Part shown: one piece after another, positions 8,975 to 17,760 of the stretch
Layout of the letters: each line of letters starts with the position of its first letter
Numbering within the stretch: position 1 is the first letter of the stretch
Assembly (NCBI GenBank): GCA_964405465.1
Contig: CAYONZ010000033.1
Location: forward strand, 1-37,259
Direction: 5' to 3'
Origin: CAYONZ01 sp964405465
Lineage (GTDB): Bacteria > Bdellovibrionota > Bdellovibrionia > Bdellovibrionales > JAMPXM01
Length of the DNA stretch: 37,259 nt
Position numbers and translations under genes: made by a program
Notes under the pieces: model-generated
The model's input: only the letters and a program-made list of their open reading frames with translations
Told to the model about the DNA's origin: nothing
Database searches by the model: none

Positions 8975-9768
8975 AATCGACTCCCCCACACAAGTTTCAC
9001 ACGGTCCAAAACTTCATTGTATCTCTGCTCAACAAAACCGAGGTCTCTTCGAAAACGATCTTTATCGAGCTTATCACCTGTTGCTCGATCCCAAAGTCGA
9101 CAGGTGTCAGGAGTTATTTCATCGGCCAAAAATAAAACTCCCGACCGATCTCGCCCCAATTCAATTTTAAAATCGACAAGATCAATGTTCGCCTCTAAAA
9201 AAAATTCTTTAAGCCCATGATTGATCTCCAGAGCCAAATCCTTCATTTCTTTCAACTGTGCATGGGTCGCAACTTTCATCATCACGGCCTGATCGTCACT
9301 CATAAAAGGGTCAGCCAAAGCATCGTCTTTGTAGTAAAATTCAACAAGCGGATAATCGAGCACAACCCCTTCTTGTAAACCAAACTTTTTTGCTGTCGAT
9401 CCCGCTAGAATGTTTCGGACGACGACTTCGGCCTTAACCATATTCAACTTTTGCGTGATCATTTCTGTTGCGCTTAAGTCCGCAACCCAATGAGAGGCCA
9501 CACGACACTTAGCCAAGTACCTAAAGATCAGAGTTGTGATCTCCTTATTGACATGGCCTTTACCTGCAAACGATCCGATTTTTTGCGCGTTAAAGGCAGT
9601 CAATGAGTCCTTAAACTCTTGCCATATTAATTCTGTGTGATGCAATACCGAGAATATCTTTTTTGCTTTTCCCTCGTAGAGCAATTCACCTTTCTCATAT
9701 TTCGTCGCAGCTGCCATTCGGGACGCAAACTCAACATCAGACTTTCCGTCAGACTTGCCATTACTCAT
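8971..9768 (-). CDS. purC: Phosphoribosylaminoimidazole-succinocarboxamide synthase (SAICAR synthetase)
   Basis: PurC joins CAIR and aspartate with ATP to form SAICAR. The core begins at KGELLYEGKAKKIFSV, around residue 26, with the ATP-binding glycine loop. KAEVVVRNILAGSTAKKFG and FKIELGRD, then LADEITPDTCRLWD, are diagnostic. The protein is 265 residues against about 237; the extra roughly 22 residues at the amino end (MSNGKSDGKSDVEFA) are hydrophilic and unlike the family, but the ATG at 9768 overlaps the purB stop by ATGA, which supports this start. No purE or purK is in this window, so the preceding carboxylation step must be encoded elsewhere. Confidence 0.96.
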   Translation of the reverse strand: MSNGKSDGKSDVEFASRMAAATKYEKGELLYEGKAKKIFSVLHHTELIWQEFKDSLTAFNAQKIGSFAGKGHVNKEITTLIFRYLAKCRVASHWVADLSATEMITQKLNMVKAEVVVRNILAGSTAKKFGLQEGVVLDYPLVEFYYKDDALADPFMSDDQAVMMKVATHAQLKEMKDLALEINHGLKEFFLEANIDLVDFKIELGRDRSGVLFLADEITPDTCRLWDRATGDKLDKDRFRRDLGFVEQRYNEVLDRVKLVWGSRL

Positions 9769-11147
9769 GATTTTGATCTCCCTGTTTTCTTCTTACTATG
9801 AACTTTTTTTGGCTTACTTGCCTTACTGGGCTTTTTGCTTTTCACCTTTTCAGGCACAAGCAGCCCGACTTCACTCAGTAGAATACGAATATTCTCAAGA
9901 TGTTTTTTTCCAGAAAAAACTTCGCGAATGGTACGCTCCGAAAGGTACTTTCTTACAGTTTTATTTTTTAAGGCCTTATCACGAAGCTGTTCTTTTGGGC
10001 GCAGCGAATGACTTAAACTCTGCACCAATTTGTAGGCATCTTCTCTGGACACCCCTTGCTGAACAAGTTCAAGTAAGAGATGCGACGAGTACAGCTGCCC
10101 CTGTGAAAGCTGCATGTTCTCTTGCATTCGTTCGCCACGAACTTCAAGATTCTGCAAAAGTGTCGCCATTCGATCGCAAGCGTAGTCGGCCAGAATAAAT
10201 GCATCTGGAAAAATCACTCGCTCCACAGCACTGTGAGAAATATCCCGCTCATGCCAAAGCGCGATGTTTTCAAATGAGGTCATGGCATAGCCACGAAGTA
10301 AGCGCGCACATCCTGTTAGATTTTCTGCGCTGATGGGATTACGTTTATGAGGCATCGCACTTGAACCTTTTTGGCCAGAAGAAAATCCCTCTAGAGCTTC
10401 TCCCATCTCAGTTCTTTGCAGGTGTCGCAGCTCAATGGAAAGCCGCTCTAATCCTGTCCCAATAAAAGCCAAGGCTAAAATAACTTCGGCGTGGCGATCT
10501 CGTGGAATCACTTGGGTCGCAACAACCTCGGGCACCAACCCCAAGAGCTCACAAACGCGAGTTTCGACTTCTGGCCCTAATGAGGAGTACGTCCCCACGG
10601 CACCACTCAATTTTCCGACGAGCATTTGCCCCACAGCACGCTCTAATCTCGCTTCATTGCGAGAGAGTTCTTCTAAATAGCCAGCCATCTTTAGCCCAAA
10701 AGTTGTAGGCTCGGCATGCATCCCATGAGTGCGCCCCGCACACAAAGTCAAAGCTTCGCGCTCGGCTAAACTCTGCATAGCCTGCTTCAAACGCTCTAGT
10801 GAGGTTTGCAAAATCTCGTAAGCTTCACGCACCAGGAGGCTCATGGCCGTATCCAGAACATCACTGCTTGTGAGACCGAAATGCAAGTACCTTCCCATCG
10901 GCCCAACGTTCTCAGCAACACAACTCACAAATGCAATCACGTCGTGCTTCGTTGTCTTCTCGATTTCAAGAATACGTTCCACATCAAATTGCCCTTTATC
11001 AGCAATCGCTTCGTAGGCTTCCCGCGGGATCATTCCCAACTCAGCTTCGGCTTCCGCCACGGCTGTTTCCACTCGCAACATCGCATGAAATTTCGCTTCT
11101 AAACTCCAAACATGTCCCATCTCTTTTCGGGTGTATCGATCAATCAC
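9765..11147 (-). CDS. purB: Adenylosuccinate lyase
   Basis: PurB removes fumarate from SAICAR and from adenylosuccinate. It is a member of the fumarase/aspartase superfamily. The signature SSAMPHKRNPISAENLTG contains the catalytic serine loop, and TSSDVLDTA and GRTHGMHAEPTTFG are the other active-site blocks. The fold finishes by about residue 432. The remaining roughly 28 residues are a Lys/Ser/Pro-rich basic tail that other lyases lack. The start is GTG at 11147, overlapping the upstream stop as GTGA. It is the first of the chain purB-purC-purS-purQ-purL-purF, in which each gene overlaps the next. Confidence 0.96.
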   Translation of the reverse strand: MIDRYTRKEMGHVWSLEAKFHAMLRVETAVAEAEAELGMIPREAYEAIADKGQFDVERILEIEKTTKHDVIAFVSCVAENVGPMGRYLHFGLTSSDVLDTAMSLLVREAYEILQTSLERLKQAMQSLAEREALTLCAGRTHGMHAEPTTFGLKMAGYLEELSRNEARLERAVGQMLVGKLSGAVGTYSSLGPEVETRVCELLGLVPEVVATQVIPRDRHAEVILALAFIGTGLERLSIELRHLQRTEMGEALEGFSSGQKGSSAMPHKRNPISAENLTGCARLLRGYAMTSFENIALWHERDISHSAVERVIFPDAFILADYACDRMATLLQNLEVRGERMQENMQLSQGQLYSSHLLLELVQQGVSREDAYKLVQSLSHSLRPKEQLRDKALKNKTVRKYLSERTIREVFSGKKHLENIRILLSEVGLLVPEKVKSKKPSKASKPKKVHSKKKTGRSKS

Positions 11148-12709
11148 GGCTTTGCCTCATCATTTGAATTGTTACTTCTTTGCGAGCGCAATCTTTGTTT
11201 TTCAAGACGTCTCGCTTCCTTCTCAGCGCGAACTTCAAATTCTCGTTTCACTTTTTCAATACTATCGATCATTTGCTCTTGCCTTTCGAGATGTGCGGCA
11301 AAATCCAAACGCCCACTGGAGCGCTGCTCTTGAATAAAAAGATTTCGATAGATCGCAACCGGGTTCACGGGCTTTTCAAGATAGACTGCAAAACGTGGTT
11401 TTTGTTCTTCATTGGAATGCTCAATGGAAATGTCATTTTCTGGAGCTAGTGCAAGACCGTGAACAGCATCCATCGCTGTAAATTTCTCAGTAATTTTCTC
11501 AGTAATTTTCTCAGCCGAACTCTCTGCGAGCCCAACTGCTGGTCCAACTGTTGGTCCAACTGCGGATTCTGCTACAGATTCCACTGCAGATTTCTTGGAC
11601 GAAAAGGTCGGCACACTCTCTGGAAACCACTCCCGCATTTGCGTAATCACATTCTTAAACCTAGCTTCGCGATAGGCCAAGTCCTGACGAAATGCGATTG
11701 GAATTTTCATCCAGAGATCCCATTCAAGAAAATTTTGTGATGCTGCATTCGAACCACCCAATCCCTTACGGACAATCACACAGTTTTCCCCTTCCCAAGG
11801 AAGGTAAGGATCAGGCACAAGAACAAAATATTCAGGAAAAGCCTGAACAACTCTATTGTTGGCCAACTTAACACCCGCACGCACCCACGCGTGACTCAAC
11901 GTCATCGGTTTTGACTTCTCCACCATTTCTGAATAAAGATCGCCACAGCACAAGCGCGACTCATCTTCATCAAGTAACCAAACAAAGGCCTTACTTTTAA
12001 GTGCTCCCATGCGAGCTTCATCGAGATCCAACACCTGCTTTCCATTTGAACGAAGATGGGTAAGTTTTGCATCCCGAATAACTTGCACATCCATACCCTC
12101 TAAAGTCACAAACGAAGCTTCGAGCGATTTCTTATTCGGGCGTCGAATATGAAAACGAGCCGTCAATGGAGCGACAGGCGCCTTGGAATGCAAAATATTT
12201 CCAAACTCAAGATGTTGAACTGACCCAAAACTATGAGCAAATTGCCCCAACCAATTTTCTGAAAATTCAAGCGCCGTCAGTTTTTCTCTCATGCGCGATT
12301 GTTCTCTTGCAATCCCCTCTGGAGTTCCTTGCGCACGGCTGACAAGGCCCCCAGCAAGATGCAAATAATCTTGAACGATTTGCGGAATTTTTCGAAACTT
12401 AAACAGACTCTGACTCATCGGTCCGTTCATTTCTAAAATTCCTTCCCGTGTCCAAATCACCAAACCCTGTTCGACGGAAACCGCATTGGCTTCGTCCATC
12501 CAACTTGAAAGGGCAAAACTTGAGACTCCTGAGCTTTCAAAAAGTCCGAATGGCCCCTCCCAATCGGCATCATTCGTTTGATTTGGTGTCATCAATGACG
12601 AGGTTAAATCAACAAGTGTAACATCCCATTTTCGTGCGCGAAGCTCATGCGCCAAACCATGGCCCCTTCCAAACGCTGATACAATGACGACATCACTTAA
12701 TTTTTCCAT
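11144..12709 (-). CDS. Unrecognised protein with a dinucleotide-binding-like N-terminus, inside the purine operon
   Basis: I do not recognise this roughly 521-residue protein. The N-terminus, VVIVSAFGRGHGLA then HELRARKWDVTLVDL, has the look of an FAD/NAD Rossmann strand-loop-helix-strand, but the loop GRGHGLA departs from GxGxxG. The middle reads like a soluble mixed fold, with WTREGILEMNGP and a DLDEARMGALKSKAFVWLL stretch. Residues about 385-420 are low complexity (VGPTVGPAVGLAESS, then EKITEKITEKF), encoded by 12-bp tandem repeats. The C-terminus is a charged coiled-coil-like helix. The ATG at 12709 has AGGAGG ten bases upstream; the ATG at 12718 is too close to that site. It overlaps purN by 13 nt and purB by GTGA, so it is translated with purine enzymes. 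A flavoprotein or a degenerate oxidoreductase is possible, with low certainty. Confidence 0.75.
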   Translation of the reverse strand: MEKLSDVVIVSAFGRGHGLAHELRARKWDVTLVDLTSSLMTPNQTNDADWEGPFGLFESSGVSSFALSSWMDEANAVSVEQGLVIWTREGILEMNGPMSQSLFKFRKIPQIVQDYLHLAGGLVSRAQGTPEGIAREQSRMREKLTALEFSENWLGQFAHSFGSVQHLEFGNILHSKAPVAPLTARFHIRRPNKKSLEASFVTLEGMDVQVIRDAKLTHLRSNGKQVLDLDEARMGALKSKAFVWLLDEDESRLCCGDLYSEMVEKSKPMTLSHAWVRAGVKLANNRVVQAFPEYFVLVPDPYLPWEGENCVIVRKGLGGSNAASQNFLEWDLWMKIPIAFRQDLAYREARFKNVITQMREWFPESVPTFSSKKSAVESVAESAVGPTVGPAVGLAESSAEKITEKITEKFTAMDAVHGLALAPENDISIEHSNEEQKPRFAVYLEKPVNPVAIYRNLFIQEQRSSGRLDFAAHLERQEQMIDSIEKVKREFEVRAEKEARRLEKQRLRSQRSNNSNDEAKP

Positions 12710-13269
12710 CGCAACCATGCCTCCTGCACAAGCTTCTGTTCATCCAGATGAACTAAAAATTCTGCTTCTTCTAAAGAATACCGATGAATTTCTTCGGCAC
12801 GCAAACTTGTTCTTTGCGCAAAAATCGGCCCAGCATCAACCTGCGCCACGACTTCGTGAACTGTGGCACCAAGACTCACTTGATCGCGAAAAGCTCTTTC
12901 GATTGAATTTAAACCGGGGTACGCGGGGAGAAGACTCGGATGTAAATTCAAAATGCGCCCCTCCCATTTGGCCACGAAACTCTGTGGAACAACACGCATA
13001 AATCCCAACAAAAAAATATGGGTGATCTGCCGCTCCACAAGTGAGTCATGGAGTTTCTCCCAATTCAAGGGCCGAGCCAGAGTGAGAGTCGGAATTCCAG
13101 ACCGCTTGGCACGCAATAAACCATAGGCCTCAGGTGAGTTACTCACTACGAGTGAAAGTTGGTTCTCGCCCACTCCTTGCGCGCAAACCAAATCAAGTAA
13201 ACAAGATAAGTTGGACCCACGCCCTGAAATAAAAACCGCCCAGCGTTTCGGCCCAAATCCCTGAGACAC
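12697..13269 (-). CDS. purN: Phosphoribosylglycinamide formyltransferase (10-formyl-THF dependent)
   Basis: PurN formylates GAR using 10-formyltetrahydrofolate. It shows the phosphate loop FISGRGSNLSCLLD near the start, then the catalytic segment LNLHPSLLPAYPGLNSIERA containing Asn and His, and HEVVAQVDAGPIFAQ with the catalytic Asp. The 190-residue length is normal. The start is GTG at 13269 with AAGGAGG four to five bases upstream. It lies 210 nt after purM, the only sizeable gap in the pur cluster. Confidence 0.95.
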   Translation of the reverse strand: MSQGFGPKRWAVFISGRGSNLSCLLDLVCAQGVGENQLSLVVSNSPEAYGLLRAKRSGIPTLTLARPLNWEKLHDSLVERQITHIFLLGFMRVVPQSFVAKWEGRILNLHPSLLPAYPGLNSIERAFRDQVSLGATVHEVVAQVDAGPIFAQRTSLRAEEIHRYSLEEAEFLVHLDEQKLVQEAWLRWKN

Positions 13270-13294
13270 AAACCCTCCTTAGACTAAATCTTCT

Positions 13295-13345
13295 GGTCCA
13301 ATCAACAGATCCAATCACATCGGTCCAATCAACAGATCGAATCAT
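13295..13345. repeat. Imperfect 27-bp direct repeat between purM and purN
   Basis: GGTCCAATCAACAGATC occurs at 13295-13311 and again at 13322-13338, giving a 27-bp period. Further degenerate repetition follows: TCCGATT twice near 13353-13382 and alternating CTGCCAC/CTGGCAC words near 13419-13451. The 210-nt space otherwise shows no gene. Confidence 0.75.
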
Positions 13346-13479
13346 TAAATTCAATCTGCAAGTCCGATTTGCAGATCCGATTCACAGCGACTTTGTCGGC
13401 TCGTCTTCTCACACGCCCTGCCACTTGCCCTGGCAGCCGTTCTGCCACCCATTCTGGCACCCGCTCAGTCACTGACAAA

Positions 13480-14496
13480 TCAGTATTCAATCTCTGGTTC
13501 AGCCTGATTTTGCAAATCTGCTTCACCTGACGCTGACTCAATCGAACCCAAATGAAAAACTCGATAACCATGATTTGCAACCAGTGCACAAGCCTCTTGC
13601 TCTTGCGCTTTTGGCACAATCAAAACTAAACCCACACCACAATTCAATGTCTTCAACATTTCAGATCGCGACAAACCCGTGCGATCCTGCACCTCAAGAA
13701 ATTCTTCGGGCCACGGCCAATCCAAAAGCCGCAACCTTGTGCCCTTAGGCATGACTCGCGGAATATTTTCGACCCCGCCTCCCGTGATATTGGCCATCGC
13801 GTGGACCAACTTCTTTTCAACCAACTCTAATGCCAAACGTGCATACAAATGTGTCGGCGTTAGCAACCGATCTTTCCACTCCTGAAGATCGTCAGCAAAA
13901 ACTTTGCGCAAAAGAGAATAGCCATTGCTATGAAAGCCCGAGCTAGAGACACCTAAGACAACATCACCCACATTCACTCGATGCGCACCAAGAATGGCAT
14001 CTTCGTCGACAATGCCGACCGAGAATCCGGCGCAATCAAAATCTGATCCGTGGTAAACCCCAGGCATTTCAGCCGTCTCGCCTCCCACCAAGGCGCAACC
14101 CGATTCATGGCAAGCTTCACGCACACCTTCGAGAAAACTTTTGGCGGCAACCAAATCTAATTTTGAAGAAGCATAGTAATCTAAAAAGAACAGCGGTCTT
14201 GCTCCACAGGTCACCAGATCATTCACACACATCGCCACTAAATCTTGGCCGACCGATTTGTATGAAGAAAACTCCGAAGCCAATTTAACTTTGGTTCCCA
14301 CACCATCAGTCGAACTGACGAGACAAGGTTTTTTAATATCTGAAAATCCGAGGCGAAAAATCGAAGCAAACCCACCAATACCAGAGACGATTCGATCGGC
14401 ATACGGAGCTTTTGATCGATCTGCAGCCTGCAGCCAGTCCACGAGAGCATCACCAGCCTCAACATCCACACCAGCTTTTTTATAATCAAAGCTCAA
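13480..14496 (-). CDS. purM: Phosphoribosylformylglycinamidine cyclo-ligase (AIR synthetase)
   Basis: PurM closes the imidazole ring, converting FGAM to AIR with ATP. It starts SFDYKKAGVDVEAGDALVDWL like other PurM proteins. It carries SSTDGVGTKVKLA, VNDLVTCGARPLFFLDYYA, ALVGGETAEMPGVY and the NITGGGVENIPRV block. The start chosen is TTG at 14496, with GGAGG seven bases upstream, giving 338 residues. A longer reading from a GTG at 14535 would add an unfamiliar MFEFCISLCGGAA and would place that GGAGG inside the coding sequence. It is the first gene of the minus-strand purine operon. Confidence 0.94.
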   Translation of the reverse strand: MSFDYKKAGVDVEAGDALVDWLQAADRSKAPYADRIVSGIGGFASIFRLGFSDIKKPCLVSSTDGVGTKVKLASEFSSYKSVGQDLVAMCVNDLVTCGARPLFFLDYYASSKLDLVAAKSFLEGVREACHESGCALVGGETAEMPGVYHGSDFDCAGFSVGIVDEDAILGAHRVNVGDVVLGVSSSGFHSNGYSLLRKVFADDLQEWKDRLLTPTHLYARLALELVEKKLVHAMANITGGGVENIPRVMPKGTRLRLLDWPWPEEFLEVQDRTGLSRSEMLKTLNCGVGLVLIVPKAQEQEACALVANHGYRVFHLGSIESASGEADLQNQAEPEIEY

Positions 14497-14906
14497 AGCC
14501 GCACCTCCGCATAACGAGATACAAAATTCAAACACCGCCCAAGAGCAAATTCAAGGCTCGACACAAGTCTTAAACAAAATTTATTTCAAGACCAAAACAA
14601 GCTCCACCCTTCGATCCCTGCAAGAAAGAATTGCTCTAAATCAAAAACGCAAATTTCGGAGTTGCTTTTTTGGGCAGCATCCCTTGAGATGAGAAGAGAG
14701 TGCGACGTTTTTTGTGTTGCTGCCGATCGAATAAGCTTCTGAGCTAGACTTTGATCAAGCAGCCTAGCCAGACTAAGCAGTTCATGCAGACTCGACAGAC
14801 TAGCCTGCATGCTGAAGTGGCAAACACGCCCATCGCACACAAAAGAACACGCCTTCAACCCCGATGTTAGCTCAGCCAACATCGACAACAAAAGGAACTG
14901 CAGCAC
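14497..14906. other. Divergent intergenic region, purM upstream / beta-barrel gene upstream
   Basis: No believable gene is seen. The minus-strand frame that is open over 14586-15020 has no family resemblance and runs into the barrel gene. The stretch 14750-14830 is repetitive (recurrent AGCCTAGCCAGACT and CAGACTAGCCTGC words). It must contain the promoters of purM and possibly of the barrel gene, but I could not pick out a convincing -35/-10 pair. Confidence 0.6.
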
Positions 14907-15728
14907 ATGCAAATGCCGACCGCGCAAAGGAGAATGTCGAGATCCAACCCCAAAATATCTAGTGCTCTCAAGCACAGTTGGTTGTGGATTCTCGCAATAA
15001 CCTTCATCTCTTATAGCCATTCAGCACAAGCAATAAGCCTCACTCCTCCTGAGAGCATTCTTGTCGCACAAAGCGAGCAAGGTGATGGCGCCTATGACCC
15101 GTTCACTGATTTTAGTGAGTTTGACGAAAAGGCCGACGAAGAAGAAGACATCAATTTTTTCAAGAACGGTCGATTGGTCACGGTCGGCTTCAACGCCGGC
15201 ATTCGCAATTGGACAGAGTCGCTCGAGCAAATCTACACTCCGTCGATGAGCGTGGGCATTTTTCTATGTTACTTTTTTGATCTGCGTTTTGCTTTGCAAT
15301 TTGGTTTTCAATCAAGCGATCACTCTTTGTCGGTCGAGGGTCCAACCGAAAAAATCACCGGCACAGTCGGCATTTCTGACTTCTCATTTAACCTCAAGTA
15401 TTACTTTAACACCCAAAACGTAACCCGAGGACTGGCCGATCTAAACCCCTACATCGTCGGCGGTTTTTCTCAAGTCATGCGCACCATCACCGTCGCCAAC
15501 GACAATGACTTCTTTGGAAAAGACACGGCCTCGTCGTTTAACGCCGGTCTCGGCATCGAAATTCCTATGCTGCGAAACAAAATGTTCTTTGGCTTGCAAG
15601 CACTCTATCAGGTCATTAGCTTTCCAGATGAGAGCAAGCAGATCGAACAAATCGACAATGTCAAAACCGGAATCACCCCCAACGGAGACTCTTATACAGT
15701 CTTAGGTATATTGGGTGTGAATTTTTAG
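14907..15728 (+). CDS. Outer-membrane beta-barrel protein, exported
   Basis: A signal peptide (hydrophobic WLWILAITFISYSHSAQA) is followed by an acidic linker (FDEKADEEEDINFF) and then alternating amphipathic strands rich in Gly and aromatic residues. Strands can be picked out at VTVGFNAGIRNW, SMSVGIFLCYFF, FALQFGFQSS, FSFNLKYYF, NPYIVGGFSQV, FNAGLGIEI, KMFFGLQALYQV and TVLGILGVNF. The terminal Phe is the usual outer-membrane assembly signal. About eight strands suggest an OmpX/OmpW-sized barrel. Start candidates are 14907, 14913 and 14934; all keep the signal peptide. The ligand or role is unknown. Confidence 0.85.
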   Translation: MQMPTAQRRMSRSNPKISSALKHSWLWILAITFISYSHSAQAISLTPPESILVAQSEQGDGAYDPFTDFSEFDEKADEEEDINFFKNGRLVTVGFNAGIRNWTESLEQIYTPSMSVGIFLCYFFDLRFALQFGFQSSDHSLSVEGPTEKITGTVGISDFSFNLKYYFNTQNVTRGLADLNPYIVGGFSQVMRTITVANDNDFFGKDTASSFNAGLGIEIPMLRNKMFFGLQALYQVISFPDESKQIEQIDNVKTGITPNGDSYTVLGILGVNF

Positions 15729-15884
15729 AAACACCCGATTAAGCAAATCTCAATCGGTCCAAGCCAACACTCAGACTTCTGGATCCATGGTTCGCATATT
15801 GCGTATCTTTGTTGTTCACCTATTTTTGCTCGCTCACTCCGATTCAATGAATTCAATTGTGGGTCCACTCGACTGGCTAAATTC

Positions 15885-15912
15885 TAGACAGATCTTTTTT
15901 ACTATCTAAAAT
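15885..15912 (+). promoter_or_regulatory. Candidate sigma-70 promoter for the papain-like peptidase gene
   Basis: TAGACA (15885-15890, five of six match TTGACA), a 16-base spacer and TAAAAT (15907-15912, five of six match TATAAT) lie about 65 bases before the start at 15978. Confidence 0.55.
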
Positions 15913-15977
15913 TGTGACAGGTTCCAGAACCCGTGGGCTACCGGTATAACGACATCACACCCTCAAAAGGAGCCCTC

Positions 15978-17696
15978 ATGCGATTGAGCCATCTCACACT
16001 TTTAGCCCTGCTCTCAACTTCATCATGCTTTCTAGCAAACGCTCAGGCTAGTGATACCATCAAGGGCAATCTGCAATTCAATCATGGGTTCACCAGTGTC
16101 AGCCCAGCTGCAAATCAAACTTCATGCTCGACACTTGTGCCAGGCGATACCGCCAACAATAAGTCCTCCCCGGAGAGCACAGGAGCCGCTGTTGTCACAA
16201 CAGTTTCTCAAGCCAGGGCCAGTGGACAAACGATCCCTGATGATCTCAAACTCGACATCGGCTTACTTCGCTCTGTCACGCAAACCGATCGCATCAACGC
16301 CATGAGCGCCAAAATTCGCGAAGCCCAAAATACAGCACAGATGGAAGCTCAGAGTCTCGTCGCAAATTCGCAGACAGAACAAGACTCGATTAAGTGGGGA
16401 ATTAATCCAGAGTTCAACCCCGGAAAAATTGTCTACGATAAAATCGTGCCCCTCCCCAACCCGCGCGCCATCAGCCAAGGATCACTTGGGACTTGCCACC
16501 TTTATTGCTACCTCGCCACCATGGAGCAAGATTACTATCAAAGAACAGGTAAACACCTTTATCTCTCGCCACACTTCACAGCCTTCATGGATTTTTACAT
16601 CAATGCTCGCCAGTCTTTGAGTCTCTCTAGCCCAGAAATCAATATCGACCACGGCGGTCTCTTTGGTAAAGATCATCGCCGCATCATTGCTCTCGGCGTG
16701 ATACCAGACTCTGCTTGGAATCTCGCCACCGGGCAAAATCGAAATTTTGAATCAGCGAAAATTGCCGAGCTTATGGACGAACAGCTACGCAATATCGTCG
16801 CCAACTTCAAAGCTGAAGCCGCATCCATAGCCAAAGAATCTCCTGAGAAGATTGTCGACTTGCAGAAAAAATACGAGCAATTGATCTGGCAGGGAATGGA
16901 GAACTATTTCGGCCGACTGCCAACAGAATTTGTTTATGAAAACAAACTCTATTCGCCGCTTTCTTTTTATCGCGAGATATTTCCTGAAATGGCCAAACAA
17001 CCCAATGTCCTAACTTTCATCGCAGATGAAGACGGTGTCGTTGCGCGAGAGGACGAAACCACTCTTGGCGCAACTGAAATATTTGTCACCACTTCGGTCA
17101 ATACCATGATCAAAATTATTAAAGAGCGAATTGATCAGGGCTTAAGCACCTGGATCGGGTACGCTGCCGACATGGTTCATTTCGATAGCCGCTCGTCAAC
17201 ACTCGACTTGAATGTTATCGTCGGACCCAAAGAAGCTAAACCTCTCGGTCGCGTCTTCAGACAAAAAGTCGGCCTTGAAGATGGCGGTCACGCCATTCAA
17301 ATCGTAGGTTACAAACTTGATCCGATCACACAAGAAGTGAGTGATCTTCTTTTTCGCAATAGCTGGGGCCCTGAATTTGGCAATGGTGGCTTCGGGAACA
17401 TGGCAAGAAATTACGCTGATACATACATTCAAATGATTCCTTTCGTAAACTTCGGCGATCAAACATATCCGGGCCACGTTCCCGAAAAACCCACAGTGCG
17501 GCCAAAAGACCAATATAAGAAATATGCTGAACGCCAGCTTCGTAAGCGAAGCCAAAGAGCTCGCAGCCTCTACCAAAGTATCACACCCAAAAAAGTGACG
17601 GCTAAGAAGGCTCCGACTCCTGCAGACAGTGCGACCACTAGTGCTGCCACCAATGCCGCCACAGAGGCATCAGAGGCCACCACTAAAGCCAAGTAA
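15978..17696 (+). CDS. Secreted papain-like (C1) cysteine peptidase
   Basis: The exported precursor is about 572 residues, and its signal peptide ends near SCFLANAQA. The catalytic block is QGSLGTCHLYCYLA with oxyanion Gln167 and nucleophile Cys173. The general base lies in GGHAIQIVGY (His438) and the third residue in FRNSWGPEFGNGG (Asn461). The roughly 265-residue distance between Cys and His is far longer than in papain and resembles the bleomycin hydrolase/PepC branch, although this protein is exported. About 160 residues before the Cys may be a propeptide. The C-terminal 70 residues are first Lys/Arg-rich and then an Ala/Thr-rich tail. The ATG at 15978 has AAGGAG five bases upstream; the in-frame ATG at 15933 would put 15 extra residues before the signal peptide. 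A parvulin gene follows 64 nt later. Confidence 0.86.
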   Translation: MRLSHLTLLALLSTSSCFLANAQASDTIKGNLQFNHGFTSVSPAANQTSCSTLVPGDTANNKSSPESTGAAVVTTVSQARASGQTIPDDLKLDIGLLRSVTQTDRINAMSAKIREAQNTAQMEAQSLVANSQTEQDSIKWGINPEFNPGKIVYDKIVPLPNPRAISQGSLGTCHLYCYLATMEQDYYQRTGKHLYLSPHFTAFMDFYINARQSLSLSSPEINIDHGGLFGKDHRRIIALGVIPDSAWNLATGQNRNFESAKIAELMDEQLRNIVANFKAEAASIAKESPEKIVDLQKKYEQLIWQGMENYFGRLPTEFVYENKLYSPLSFYREIFPEMAKQPNVLTFIADEDGVVAREDETTLGATEIFVTTSVNTMIKIIKERIDQGLSTWIGYAADMVHFDSRSSTLDLNVIVGPKEAKPLGRVFRQKVGLEDGGHAIQIVGYKLDPITQEVSDLLFRNSWGPEFGNGGFGNMARNYADTYIQMIPFVNFGDQTYPGHVPEKPTVRPKDQYKKYAERQLRKRSQRARSLYQSITPKKVTAKKAPTPADSATTSAATNAATEASEATTKAK

Positions 17697-17760
17697 AAAG
17701 AAAAGGCCGAAGCAAAAACCACCAAGCCTTGAAAGAGGCTTCGCTCAAGGAAAGCTTACC

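Noticed and set aside
13329..13619. 96-residue frame between purM and purN
   Set aside because: It overlaps purM and consists largely of repeat-derived sequence.
14586..15020. 144-residue open frame on the minus strand
   Set aside because: No family resemblance or ribosome site, it overlaps the beta-barrel gene, and it lies over repetitive sequence.
15712..15740. Terminator after the beta-barrel gene
   Set aside because: GGGTGT and ACACCC can pair around the stop codon, but no T run follows and the stem is short.
17723..17745. Terminator between the peptidase and ppiC
   Set aside because: Only a 6-bp stem (AAGCCT/AGGCTT) without a T run.
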